A stretch of 64,000 bases of DNA from Capsicum annuum (taxonomy: Eukaryota > Streptophyta > Magnoliopsida > Solanales > Solanaceae): NCBI RefSeq assembly GCF_002878395.1, contig NC_061115.1, positions 149,470,381 to 149,534,380 of the forward strand. The letters are read 5' to 3'. The translations under genes were made by a program, and so were the position numbers. The notes beneath the pieces were generated by a model. It ran no database searches and had not been told where the DNA came from. It was given only the letters and a program-made list of their open reading frames with translations. Within the stretch, counting starts at the first letter, position 1. Each line of letters starts with the position of its first letter. Below are positions 12,071-23,335 of this stretch, in pieces.

Positions 12071-12657
12071 TTTTCATTTAAGTTATTAGTGTTTATTTAT
12101 CCGGTGTTACAACTAAATTAATTTCGAATTACAATTTTTAATTTTTATGAATGTGACATTACATGCTAATCATGCGAGAAAAATAAAGCTTTTGTGGTTC
12201 TTTAGTATATTTTGAAATAATGATAGTTGGATGATGTTAAAATCCTTAAAGTTAAAAACTATTTAAATAGACAATTTTGAAAACATATAGCTGACTATTC
12301 GGGGAGTTAACTCCAATAATTTCTGTGGTAACAAATAGTATCATAATTGTCCACTCCCTTCTTTTCATATTGCTTGACCATTTTGACTTGGCAGTTGGAA
12401 AACCTCTTAAGAAAATTTTAGTTAGAGATGTATTTCATTGAACTAACCTTATTGACGATGTTGACTCTAAATTTGACTATACCAATTTATGTAGTTATTT
12501 ATTACTGAGAGTAGAAAGAGAAAATATAATAAAAAAACTTCAATTTCATAAATTAGACAAATAAATTAAAACAACTATGTTTAGTAGGGAAAACTACAGG
12601 ATTAAGCAAAGCACCTAATTAACCTTTCAACTGATTGTGATTCATTTCCTAATATAC
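12071..12657. other. AT-rich intergenic DNA
   Basis: No gene, RNA or recognisable repeat seen. It ends with the left copy of the MITE target duplication (AATATAC at 12,651-12,657). Confidence 0.5.
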
Positions 12658-13475
12658 TAGGGCTGCGCATATTTTGGTTTAAACCGAAAAAACCAAAAAA
12701 TCAAACCGGAATTTTAATTTTGGTTTGGTTTTTTAGTTTTTCAGATTGGTTTTGATTATCAATTTTTAAAATTCAGTCAAATGGTTTGGTTTTTTGTTTT
12801 TAAAAAAAATAATTCGGATAAACCGCTTAACCAAAATTCTATAAATAATTAATAATATATATATTTTATTAAATATATAATATTTAATATATAATAATAT
12901 AATATAAATATATAACAGCAACCCTAATAACTAACAAGTTATAGCATGCCATATACAACTAACAGCATACATCAGTCCAATAGTTGAACAATCGATCAAA
13001 CCATAGACCACCGGCGAGATCATAATCTATACAACAACACTAGAGCCAGCGACCAGACGACCATTGTAGGCAGCAGCGCGCAATGCCAACTGTAGTCTTT
13101 TCGATAGTGACCTCTCTTCCGAGTTCTGACTGTTTATGCAAACTTATGCATAATGAAGTTATATATTATGCTAAACTTATGGTTATATCATTTAGTTTCA
13201 TCCATGTTGAGTTATTTATATCTGAAAATGAAAAATAGGTTTGTATTTGTTTTTAATCATTACTTTTAAATGTCCAGTCATAACAAAGAGAGGTTCACTA
13301 CTTTAATCTTAAAAACCGAAATAAAAATTTGAAATAACCGAACCAAATTTGTAGAAATTAAACCGAACTGAATTTATTTCGATTTGGTTATGGTTGTCAT
13401 TTTTGTCAATCCAAAAATAAAAAAACCAAACCGCTATTAAACTATCAAACCGAACAAACCGAATGCCCAGCCCTA
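12658..13475. mobile_element. hAT-like non-autonomous element (MITE), 818 bp
   Basis: Ends are TAGGGCTGCGCAT and ATGCCCAGCCCTA, terminal inverted repeats with one mismatch. Immediately outside is a perfect 7 bp direct repeat, AATATAC, at 12,651-12,657 and 13,476-13,482. Subterminal zones are rich in AAACCGAA / TTCGGTTT words in opposite orientations. No ORF. Terminal sequence of this type with a 7-8 bp duplication fits the hAT superfamily (inference). Confidence 0.75.
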
Positions 13476-13645
13476 AATATACCTATACTAGGTTATCACT
13501 GTCACTCATCTCCATCGCTCCCAATCTTAGGTATTTTGTATTCTATTTCAGGTACTTGTATTTTTGCTTTAATATATCTATTCAATATATATTACATAGT
13601 TTATATTTCGTGTCAATATGTATTATATTTATGGGGTTTGATATG

Positions 13646-13860
13646 AATTGTATTCATTGATACAAATTAAACCTTTCAAATACAAATGATACATTTGCAT
13701 CGAACGGTATTTTTATATTTGTATATTATACAATTATATGATTCTATAAAATACAAATTGTATTCGTTGATACAAATTGAATCATCCAAATATAAATGAT
13801 ACATTTGCATCGAATGATACATTTGTATTAGATGATACAAATGATATATTTTTTGATGCA
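13646..13860. repeat. Partial tandem duplication rich in ATACAAATGATACATTTG
   Basis: About 58 bp at 13,646-13,702 (TTGATACAAATT through ACATTTGCATCGA) recurs at 13,757-13,816, with shorter copies of GATACATTTG in both orientations up to 13,850. It is non-coding, and the translated frames across it are low complexity. Confidence 0.6.
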
Positions 13861-14559
13861 TGTAATTAGTCACTATATTTAGATTTTATATCAATACATC
13901 CAATTGCATACAGTTGAACCATTAGCTATGGATTGTAATTTCATAAAATATTATTGTTGTGCCTCCTATTTTCTTAAATAGTGTCTATATTTGAAAGATG
14001 CTCTTTGTAGTATAGGGGCCAAGTAAAATGGGGTTTTGAATTATAGGTGACAAAAAGGTTTCAAAATGAAGTGGAGATGACTCAAGTTTTAATAATTGAG
14101 TGTAAGTGACAATTATGGATTAAGAAAGTTTGAGAATAGCCCACAAATTTTTTAATTTACACTTTGATCTAATGTAAACCCTAATATAACTAGAAAATGA
14201 GGATAAAAATGTGTGTTTCTCTCTCTTCACATTTATTGTTGTTTTCACTATTTTCACATTTATTGTTGTTCGTTATTGCTGCTGCTTTGATCATTATCTT
14301 CTTCTTCATTATCATCATCTTTTTCTTCTTGTTCATCATCATCTTCTTCTTTTTGTTGTTTACCATTGTTATTATTGTTACCGTTACTGCTGCTACTTGA
14401 CCAACTTTTTAGGTCAAATTTTATTCGTATATTACTTAGTCATTACTTCATAGGTGATTTTTGTAAGTAAAATTATGATTTTTAGTTGAATTTCTCATCT
14501 GGGTACACTGCTACTGCTATTTTTTTAGCATTGGATAGAACTTGAACATGAATCCAAAG
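13861..14559. other. Non-coding flank of the MULE block with pyrimidine-rich tract
   Basis: AT-rich, no convincing gene. 14,215-14,400 is dominated by TTC/TTG/TTA triplets, so that two frames read as Phe/Ile/Leu runs by composition alone. This may be the left non-coding end of the Mutator-like block, but I could not find a terminal inverted repeat or target duplication. Confidence 0.45.
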
Positions 14560-15235
14560 ATGAGTCATCTGTTGCAACAGAAGACTCATTTGTTGGATTT
14601 ATGTTACAAGTTCTATAGTGCTGTAACTTGAATCCAACAAATGGATCATCTATTGTAAAATATGAGTCATTTGTCACAATAAATGACTCACTTATTGCAA
14701 TAGAACCTGAAGTTGATTCTATCAGATGAGTTTTCTATTGCAACAGGTGAGTAATTTTTTGAAACAAGTTAGTAATTTATTGCAACAGGTGACTCATCTT
14801 TTTGAATCGGCTTCAGGTTATATAGTATTGTAACATGAATCCCAACTGTTGAGTCATCTATTACAACAGATGTATAATCTCTTGCAACAGATCACTTAAC
14901 TATTGCAATAGATTACTCATCTATTAGAATCAATTTCAAATTCCATTGTACAGTAACATCTATCACAACAGGTTAGTCATCTTTTGCAACAAATAGATAA
15001 TCTATTGTAATAGATGAGTCACCTATTCCAACAGATGACTCATCTGTTAGAATTAGCTTTAGGTTTTATAGTATTGTAACATAAATTGCAATAGGAAAGT
15101 CATCTGTTGCAATAGAAAACTTATCTATTGCAATAAATTACTCACCTATTGGAACAGATGACTCATCAATAGGGATTCATGTTACTATTTTGGGAAAAAA
15201 ACTAAAGCTAAAACCAACAGATGTCTTATTTATTG
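14560..15235. repeat. Palindromic-motif array 1 (upstream of MULE transposase)
   Basis: Dozens of imperfect copies of a half-site like TTGCAACAGATG or TTGCAATAGATG and its reverse complement CATCTGTTGCAA, separated by ACTCA/GGTCA-type linkers. Head-to-head pairs make CATCTGTTGCAACAGATG-like palindromes. Locally the spacing is about 21-24 bp. Non-coding. Confidence 0.85.
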
Positions 15236-15360
15236 CAACATTAATAATGATAGTGTAGTGTATATAATTTTTTTATGGTGTTATATATACTATACCATTT
15301 TTAGTTTTATTATAATATCATTATTAATATTTTTAACTAATATCTTTAGGTACCACTAAT

Positions 15361-17660
15361 GGAGGGATCAATAACAATAGGGGTGGTAGTCATGGTGAAT
15401 GGATCGAGAAGAACAATCGATATATTTGGCGTTGAAAGCCAGGTGAAATGTTAAAGATAATAGCGATGACAGTCCAAAGTAATATTTTGTATGATGATTT
15501 TGTGAATTTAATCATCAACTATTGTGGACTAAATTGTCAATTGGAAGAACTTTTCATCAGCTACATACATAACTCCTTTGAAAATCAGAGGGTACTACCT
15601 TTCAAGATAACCAATCAGGTTCAGTTGCATGCTTCTCTGGGAGATTCAGCTAGGTCGGTGTTAAGGGTGTACGTGGTTGAAAAACTGGTAGACAAGGAGA
15701 ATCAGAATATAGAAGAAGAACAACAAGATATGTTTGATGATAAATTGGATTATCTGGACATGAATATTCCAGATGATGGTAAGAGTAAAGATGTATTGAA
15801 GGAGGATGATCAAACACCTAAGCCCATTATTGCGAGAAATATAGTAGGCAGCTCTTCTCGATCAACACATTCGAGCAATCTTCAAGATGACAAGACTTGT
15901 TTTTACAAAGAAATGACATTTAAGAATAAGGATGAACTAGGCACTTCTTTGTATATTGCTTGCCTTAAAAAATATATCAGACTAAAGAAGGTGATTAATT
16001 TGCGTTATGTGTATTATTTTAGATGTGCTTATCCGAATAGCAAGTGGTGGTTGAGGGCTGTGAAATATTTAAGTTCTGACAGATTCATCATAAAAGTTTA
16101 TGAAAAGTTTCACACACGTGGTTCGAAGCATATTATGAGTCATAATCCTCATGCCACAACAAAGGTCCTTGGTAAATATTTCCAAAATAAATTTCCCAAC
16201 GGCAAAGGCCCTTCTACAAATGATATGGCCAATCAACTTTCATACAGAAATGGGTGTTAAGGTTAGTTATTGGAAGATTTATATGTCCATCGGGATTGAC
16301 AAGTCTTTGGTTAGGGGGATACATGAGCATGGGTCTACAATCCTTGATGCCTATCGTTACATGCTTGAGTCCAGAAATCTCGTAAGTAAGATGGTGTTGC
16401 ATGTTGATGAAAATGAAAGGTCTAAGTACTTTTTTGTATCTTATGGTTCTTGGATTCTTAGTTTACAACAATTGAGAAAACTCATAGCCATCGATGAGAC
16501 TTTTCTAAGGAGAAATTATGAAGGAGTTTTGTTATCTGTGGTGGCACAAGATGCAGAGAATCATATCTTTCCTGTCACTTTTTATTTAGTGTACAAGGAA
16601 TTTGATGCCTCGAATGTATTTTTGTGAATAATTGCAAATATGTGCAAAGGATATCAATGATTTATGTATAATTTCGGATAGGCATCCAATTATCCAAAAG
16701 ATGGGTTCAATTTTCTACCCTTCAAGTCACTTTGGTTGTTGCTTCAGGCAGCTTGGAGAAAAGATTTGAAACACCTATCACTACACAACGGCCTTGTCTT
16801 ATTTTTATAGAGCAGCTAAAGCATATGATAGAGATGAGTTTTTTGGCATCAAATAAGATATATGGTACCCAAGGCAGCATAATATCTCAAATGTATCGGT
16901 TTTGAGAGATGAAGCTGGGCATTTTGTGCAGGAAATAGGTACCTTATTATAAATTTAATGTCTTGTTTGAGTTTATTTTAATACTGTATATCATACTAAG
17001 TGATTTTTTTGTATAAGTGTGATATTATGATGTCAAACATAGTTGAATCGATGAATTCAATATTTGGCATTGACAGAGAATTTTCCATTATGGCTCTATT
17101 TGATGAAATAAATAAGAGGTATGCCATATAATTTCACAAAAATCATGAGGATTTTGTGAACTCAAGAAACGAACTTATTCCAGAAATGAAAAAAATACCA
17201 AAGTACGTCAGTTTGGAAAATAAGTTATTGGCTCATTAAATAGCAAATTACAAGTTCAGTATCGAAGGTCATGATGATGTTGCTTGTACATATAGAGTTT
17301 TGGAATTGGACAAAATACCTTGTCCACATGATATGGCAACGCTTTGAGTCCAATATGGTGCATAATATGGAACTCAAATTTATGAGTACTCATCTCCATA
17401 TTATTCAGTGGAAAGATATATAACATATTATGAGATTATTAATTTGGTGCCTCCTAAAGATTCTTTGGTTTTTCCTGTAAAGCTTTTGGAGAGATTAATA
17501 CCTCCTCCATATATTGACCCAAGCAGTATCAAACCGGGAAGAAGTCTATTAAGAGGACGCATGGAGTCAGAGAATCATTTTCATCAAGAACAAGTGCCTC
17601 ATATGTAAGAACGTTGGCCACAAAAGAACTACATGTCTGAGTCGTAATGCACCATGATCG
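15361..17660 (+). pseudogene. MuDR/MULE transposase, multi-exon, decayed
   Basis: The longest frame (15,448-16,257) carries the N-terminal PB1-like segment (LPFKITNQVQLHASL, then ARSVLRVYVVEKL) and the MuDR N-terminal domain (CFYKEMTFKNKDELG). After a frameshift near 16,255 come the N-terminal end of the catalytic domain and the first catalytic block, AIDETFLRRNYEGVLLSVVA. A third frame gives CIISDRHPIIQKMGSIFYPS with the second catalytic Asp, then YRAAKAYDRDEFF. Downstream are NIVESMNSIFGIDREFSIMA, a SWIM-type zinc site (CTYRVLELDKIPCPH, Tyr at the second Cys) and an intact C-terminal zinc knuckle, CLICKNVGHKRTTC (about 17,594-17,635). Several stops and at least three frame changes rule out function. 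The family cuts and pastes Mutator-like DNA in the nucleus. Confidence 0.85.
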
Positions 17661-17819
17661 TTGTTTTAGTAAATAATAGTCTTGTTTTGTTTTTGATAAT
17701 TTTAGCCCATTATTGGGAATGTATATTATGTAACATATATTTTTATTTACGGTTAAAAATTAATTTGTGCATCAACAAACAAAAAGGTAATAGGAAATTA
17801 AATAAATCCAATAGAGTAT

Positions 17820-17990
17820 AAAAATATTTTCAACAGATTACCATCTGTTGTAATCGATGGACTATCTGTTGCAACAAATGGTCTATCTATTGGAACAGCA
17901 CAATACAGTTCTTGCCACTGGATTGTGTTCTTCCAACAGCTGACAAAACTATTACAACAGATGGTCCATCTGTTGGAAGAACTCAAAATC
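17820..17990. repeat. Palindromic-motif array 2 (downstream of MULE transposase)
   Basis: Copies of CCATCTGTTG / CAACAGATGG half-sites in both orientations, for example ACAACAGATGGTCCATCTGTTG near 17,955 (read as two half-sites), with a CAGTTCTTGCCACTGGATT-like linker repeated twice. Same family as array 1. Confidence 0.8.
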
Positions 17991-18332
17991 CTTGCTACTG
18001 GATTCAAAATTTTGCCAATTCAATTAGATTTATTGTGATTTTGTTTAAGTCAGTAAATTGTCATTGAAAAATCCATCAAATAGATTTCTTGTAAGATTAT
18101 TTATGTGATAGACTCAACCAAACTTCTTGTAGCAATTGATTCTTTCCACTCCCAAACGCTCAAACCTACACCCCTCAACATCTTAAGAAAAAAAAATAGA
18201 CAGAATGATAATTAAATGAGAAATAAAGTTAAACATAGATTATTTCATTCATTACATACAAAATATTTACAACATTAAATTAGGTAGGTCCGATAAAAAT
18301 AAAACAAAATACATACGATAAGAAAACATAAC

Positions 18333-18335
18333 CTA

Positions 18336-18380
<45 letters not shown>

Positions 18381-18545
18381 GTCAATCGAAAACTCATAGG
18401 GCAGCAACAAGCCCCTCAACCTTCGAATTTGGCAAAACACCCTTGCTCTTATGGTGCCCAACTCCCACTGGAGTTCATGAATTTGTCTTTCAAGTTTCTA
18501 TATGGTGTCGAGCAGAATCACCATGTCCCAAATTGGATCAGCCAT
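18333..18545 (-). pseudogene. Small coiled-coil-like ORF ending in a microsatellite-encoded Asn run
   Basis: Read on the minus strand from ATG 18,545: MADPIWDMVILLDTI, an in-frame TAG, then KLERQIHELQWELGTIRARV and FCQIRRLRGLLLPYEFSID, then Asn codons from the (AAT)n microsatellite, stopping at TAG near 18,333. The leucine/charged spacing suggests a short coiled coil. About 70 codons including the stop. I do not recognise the family. It lies between the transposase and the next array, so it may be a MULE-associated second gene. One premature stop suggests decay. Confidence 0.4.
18335..18380. repeat. (TTA)n microsatellite
   Basis: About 15 uninterrupted TTA/ATT triplets. On the minus strand they extend the small ORF above as an Asn tract. 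Confidence 0.9.
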
Positions 18546-19124
18546 ATCTAGAACATGCATGAACAAAAAACATAAAATACCAAGGAAAAAAAGAGTCCAA
18601 ATGTAATACACGTATACCAACAACTGGTAGTTTAGCAAAAGAAAATATATTGTAACATCTTAACAATTTTCATGTTAGAACAAGAAAATAAAACATACAT
18701 CAACGGATGAAAAAAAATTTCTTTTGGAATAGAAGTGATTGAAGATATAATATTGTTTTATGCAAGACTAGATGTAGAAAATAAATAAAGTGGGGGAGAC
18801 GAGTAAGGAAGACCTATTTATAGAGGTTTAAATGTGTTAGGTAAAATATCACGACTGTTTGATTAAATCAAACTGGTGACTTATGGATTATTTAAATTTA
18901 AAAATAGATTTAAATATAAAAAAAAGGAAAAGCCATGGCATTTCACATTTTTAATATTTACATTAGTTATTAAAATTAAATATCTAAAAAATTGTGTTTA
19001 TCATTTTTTCCTTATTATTTATTTAGGAACCATTTTTCTTTATTAAATAATTGAAAATTCATGACTTTTCACATTTTCAATAACCATTTTTTTATTAATA
19101 ACCATTTTTTATTGAGTTCTTCCG

Positions 19125-19330
19125 ATGGATGGGTAATCTTTTACAATAGATTGGTCATCTATTGGAAGAACTCAAAACATGAATTCAGTTATTCCAACAG
19201 ATGGCCCATCGGTTGCAATAGATTGGTCATCTGTTGGAAGAACTAAAATCTTTCTACTACTGGATTAAGTTCTTCCAACAGATGACCCATCTGTTGCAAC
19301 AAATGGTAAATCTATTGGAAGAACTCAATG
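19125..19330. repeat. Palindromic-motif array 3 (left arm)
   Basis: Alternating TGTTGGAAGAACT, CCATCTGTTGCAAC and CCAACAGATGACCC half-sites around 19,130-19,325. Counterpart of array 4 in the right arm. Confidence 0.8.
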
Positions 19331-19419
19331 CAGTTCTTATGGTTTATTATTTTACTACATTCATATAACTCCCTTTAGATTTTTTGTTTCTCTATCAGGT
19401 TTTTAGTTTTTGAGACAGT

Positions 19420-20295
19420 TGTTACACTTCCCCAAAGAAAAAGAAGAAAGGTTTTGAAGATGGTTACCCTTTTAGCCTCCATAGTTTTGTACACTACCTC
19501 ATCATGGGAACTGAAGATAAAACATTATTTTATATCTTTCACTAACTGATGGGGTAGGAAGAATAAGGTGTTTCCAGATGGATCCACTTCATATGTGGGA
19601 GGTATTACTAATCAGATTATCATGACAACATACATTAAGTATAATGATTTTGTGATTGCTATTTTTTACCTATTAGGAATTAATACTTCAAAACATGATC
19701 CTACATTTTACAATTAAGTTTGATAGGTCAAAATTGGTAAGTCTGAGGGACCAAGAAGGTTGTCAATACCCAGTTACAATTTAATGATGGTTTTGCTCAT
19801 GTTTATGTGTCAAGTTTGGAGAATGGATCAAGATTGGATGGCAGTGTAGAGATTCAATAGTGATTGGACTGGTTTTAAGGGTGCAATGGAGTTTGAGAAA
19901 GGGAAGCTAAAGACTATCTCATCTCAAACCTTATTATAGAAGAAATACAGTGTAGAAAGGAAATTGTAGCGAATCTGGCCAATTAAATTAACCTCAAAAA
20001 TGATATTTTGAATGAGCTGAAAAAATAAAAGTGTATTTAGAAATGAAAATTTATCACTTGTTGTTGAAAAGAAAAATCACAACATGGACTGGAATTCTGC
20101 ACTTTGCCAGGTAACTATGACTAGTGAGTGGGGTCTGAATGATCACCTCCAAGGAAAGAAGCACAAGTCCAAGAAAGATGCTTTCAAGCACCGAGGAATG
20201 GGAAGAACTGCAACTAAGAATAAAACTTGTGTCAGAACTATTGAAGTTAAAATAAAGGATCAAGCAAAGGTGGCAAGTGGCAAGTTAAAATAAGT
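19420..20295 (+). pseudogene. MULE-associated ORF with PB1-like part and zf-met/U1-like C2H2 end (left arm)
   Basis: The reading frame changes several times. Recognisable pieces: SYVGGITNQIIMTTYIKYND, FDRSKLVSLRDQEG, CQVWRMDQDWMAV, and from 20,084 an open stretch with WNSALCQVTMTSEWGLNDHL then GKKHKSKK. The last resembles a zf-met/U1-type zinc finger (CxxC...HxxxxxH), with Ser in place of the first Cys; the right-arm copy keeps the Cys (WTGIVHFAS in one frame, WNCALCQ in another). The 5' part has the same layout as a PB1-like N-terminus of MULE proteins (inference). Function unknown. Confidence 0.5.
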
Positions 20296-20437
20296 TAAAA
20301 TTTCCACCATGGGTTGATCCCTAATTCTAACTTCAGTAGTTTTAGCGCAAATTACATTCTTGATTATAGTTCTTCCCATCCCTCGGTGCTCGCAAAGCAA
20401 CTTTGTTGTACTTGTTTTTCTTTCCTAGGAGGTGATA

Positions 20438-23317
20438 TGTAACGCCCCAAAATTGGGTCCCGAGACGTTACACGGTGCTTAGGGTCACAAGTGATCCTAA
20501 GCTAACCCTTCTACTGGCATAAATCATAAGCAACTGAATAAAAATACAAATCAGTAGAAATTAACTCTTTTCTGAATTTGATCGATACAAAAATGGAATT
20601 TTACAGGATTAAAATTCTGCCTTTACAACCAAAACTGAAATGAAATGCATCAACTTATACTGACTGTCTATGAAGCCTCTACTAGTACTGACTGTAGGTA
20701 GCCAGGTCATGACTCCCGATTAACCCAACTCAATACGACTGAATAAAGAAAATACAACACTTCTCGAACTGTATAACTAACTCAAGCCCTTGAATCAAAA
20801 GGACTCATCACCTACTAACTGGATGTCGTGAACTGACTGGATCTGAAGATGTACATTATACCTTGTACCTACATTCTGAGAAAATGTAGCCCACATACGA
20901 ATATTTGGGTCAGTACCATGTAGACGTACCGAGCATATATGGGTGCAATTCATTTATAAAATAATATCTTAATATCATCACAGTTTATAAAATTATGCAT
21001 GCTGATATAAATGACTCACTTAGCTCGAATTAAAATCATCACAATCATAAGAGAGTAAAATATATCGGGTGAAACATGTGATTCATCATAATTAATCTCA
21101 ATTCATTTCCATCTCGATTCCAAATCATCAAAGTAATCAAATCTAATAACAATTCTCTTTGGAATATATGTTCATTATATCTTTCGAAAACAATGACATT
21201 CTCAAACTCAGTCTTTCAAACAAATATGTTTTCATCTTAGATAGAAGAGTAAGACTTTTCATAGTAGATAGGAGAATACACACACACACATTGGGAGTCT
21301 CTTACAACTGACATAAACCATGTGAGCTACATGGAGTCCAACGTCTAACCCACGTTGGGGAGAGCTGTCCTATCTTTACCATCAGAGTAGGACCTTAAAT
21401 CATCAATTCAAATACTAGTGATCACTATATAAATCAGTCTCAGATTCACAACCTACGGGGGTACGTAGTTCTAGGAAAGTACCAATCCTACTATACCTCC
21501 CGCTTGGTGCTAAAGACTACTCCCGGACTTAGCTCAAATCTTTTCAAAAGAAAATTCACTAATAAATATTTCAACAATTCACAACGGGAGCCATCATGCT
21601 ACCCCTTTCATAATAAATCAATAAAAGTGAATTTCTTTTCTCATCTCAGTTTCAAAAACAACCCTTTTTACGACCAAAAGGTCAAAACTTCTTTATAATC
21701 TCAAATTATTTAAACTCAAGGTGTTTATAATACATGATTTTCTCAAAATAATAATCTCAAATAGGGTTCCAAAAACTCATACATCAATATCCCCATAAAA
21801 CCTTCCAAAGTTTCATACTTTATGACATAAGCACACAAATAACCACTTAAAACTTAAAATTTCAGTTTTATAATCATACATCTTGGTAAAGAAAATTATC
21901 TTTGGGATTCAAATCTCATTGTGCTTATAGCACATAATTTCTCAAAGTACAATCCCAATTAGGACTCAAGGTCTCATACATCAAAATCATATTAAATTTT
22001 CTCAAGATTCATGATTTTCATCATAAATATATATAACTTACTTTAAAATCTGGAAAATTCAGCTTTATGTACAAAAATGTCATCATTATCATTCAATTCA
22101 ACTTCCAAAACATAGAGAGTATCATAATCTCATATAAAATAATATAGGGCATAAATGCATGCTTCAAATTCATATCAAAACATGTAAAATCATGTATATT
22201 CATAAAAGAAAAATCAATTTGGGCACAAGAATGAAAGGGTGTTCTTATTGAAAAAACTCCACATACCTTAAATTTGAAGCTTTGAATGAACTCTTGACCT
22301 TGGGACTCTATTCGTGAAAATAATGAGTGTTTCTTGTAGCCCTAGGAATGGGGATTCTGAATCTCGAAGAATTATTGAAAACTCATGGTTGAATCTTGAG
22401 ATATTTGAATTTTTAGGTTGAAACCCTAATGAATGTTCTTGGTGATTTTGAGAGAAAGTAAACTTATTTTGGTGTTATGAGAGTTTAATCCCGTGTTATA
22501 GACATATATAGGGGTGTTTTTGGTACTTGGAAGTGAGGTATGCGGTGCACAACCCATGGCAGACCTTAAGGTATGTGTCGCACACCTTATGGCAGACATT
22601 TAAGTATGCCTCAATCGCACACATTTGATTGGGCAGCGCATTGCCCATCGCACACCCTTACTACCTCTCACGAAAATGGGCATAACTCTTCGCTCAGGTA
22701 TCGGATTTTTGTGAAATTGGTATCATTGGAAAGCTAATTCAATTATATAAATTTGATAGATCTTGGAATGAAAAATTCCATGTATATTAAGAGATATACA
22801 TGTTTGAATTTGACCCTTGTAGAATCGAATGTCAAACTTTGGATGAATCAATTGGTCTTAGCTCAACTTTGTTCAAGGCCATTGCTATGAACATTTTTCA
22901 CCTCTAAACTACTCCATACACTAGGATAATGATCATGCAACTTTTATTCACGTGAGAATCACTTGTATTAGAGCTTAGATGCGCAGGAACGACGGTTAGA
23001 ATTCTAGCATGAAAATAGGAGGTATTACATTATCTCCCCCTTGGGAACATTCATCCTTGAATGTGGATAATTAACCTGAAACACAGAGGAATATTAGTCT
23101 TCAAGATATCATGTGTAACTGATAGAACTGAATCACTGGATCTCAAGAATAATGAGCTACTGAACTGGTCTGCAAGTGCATGAATCCTCAAGAAAAATAA
23201 CTATATGGCTAAGATAGAAACGAGAGTGTCAACTTATGAGTAACCATTACTTTGCACTGGATATGATCTCATGAGAAAGGATGAGAGGTTTATGACATGA
23301 AAACTCAGTGTATTACA
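20438..23317 (-). repeat. 3' LTR (left copy) of the 8.7 kb element
   Basis: Minus-strand ends TGTAATACAC...GGGCGTTACA. It contains a block of repeated GTGCGA/TCGCAC words (22,540-22,670), a TATATA box (rc near 22,503-22,510), and a second polypurine tract plus TGTAATACC start buried at about 23,021-23,045. It is clearly homologous over its whole length to the copy at 26,279-29,175, with scattered substitutions and small indels. Confidence 0.85.
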
Positions 23318-23335
23318 ACATCCCCCTCTTGGGAT
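23318..23335 (-). promoter_or_regulatory. Polypurine tract next to the 3' LTR
   Basis: Minus strand CCCAAGAGGGGGATGT immediately precedes the LTR start TGTAATACAC, after the usual GGGGACGAACGATC-type lead-in. Confidence 0.75.

Larger units (their letters stand above)
18900..20437. repeat. Left arm of a large inverted repeat, its turn, and start of the right arm
   Basis: 18,900-20,295 is homologous to the reverse complement of 29,176-30,530 joined to 20,331-20,437. For example, the stretch read backwards from 19,064 (CATGAATTTTCAATTATTTA...) matches 30,370 onward. The ORF ending near 20,295 matches the minus-strand sequence of 20,331-20,437 and 29,176-29,860. The turn of the palindrome lies near 20,300-20,330. 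The LTR element at 20,438-29,175 has been inserted in the right arm. Divergence between arms is moderate, so the duplication is not recent. Confidence 0.72.

Noticed and set aside
14197..14453. Phe/Ile/Leu-rich frames as transmembrane peptides
   Set aside because: Product of a TTC/TTG/ATC pyrimidine-rich tract; no start context, no homologue recognised.
14560..15235. CRISPR-like array of short repeats with spacers
   Set aside because: Repeat units are degenerate, alternate in orientation and the linkers are themselves repeats; surroundings are plant transposons with no cas genes.
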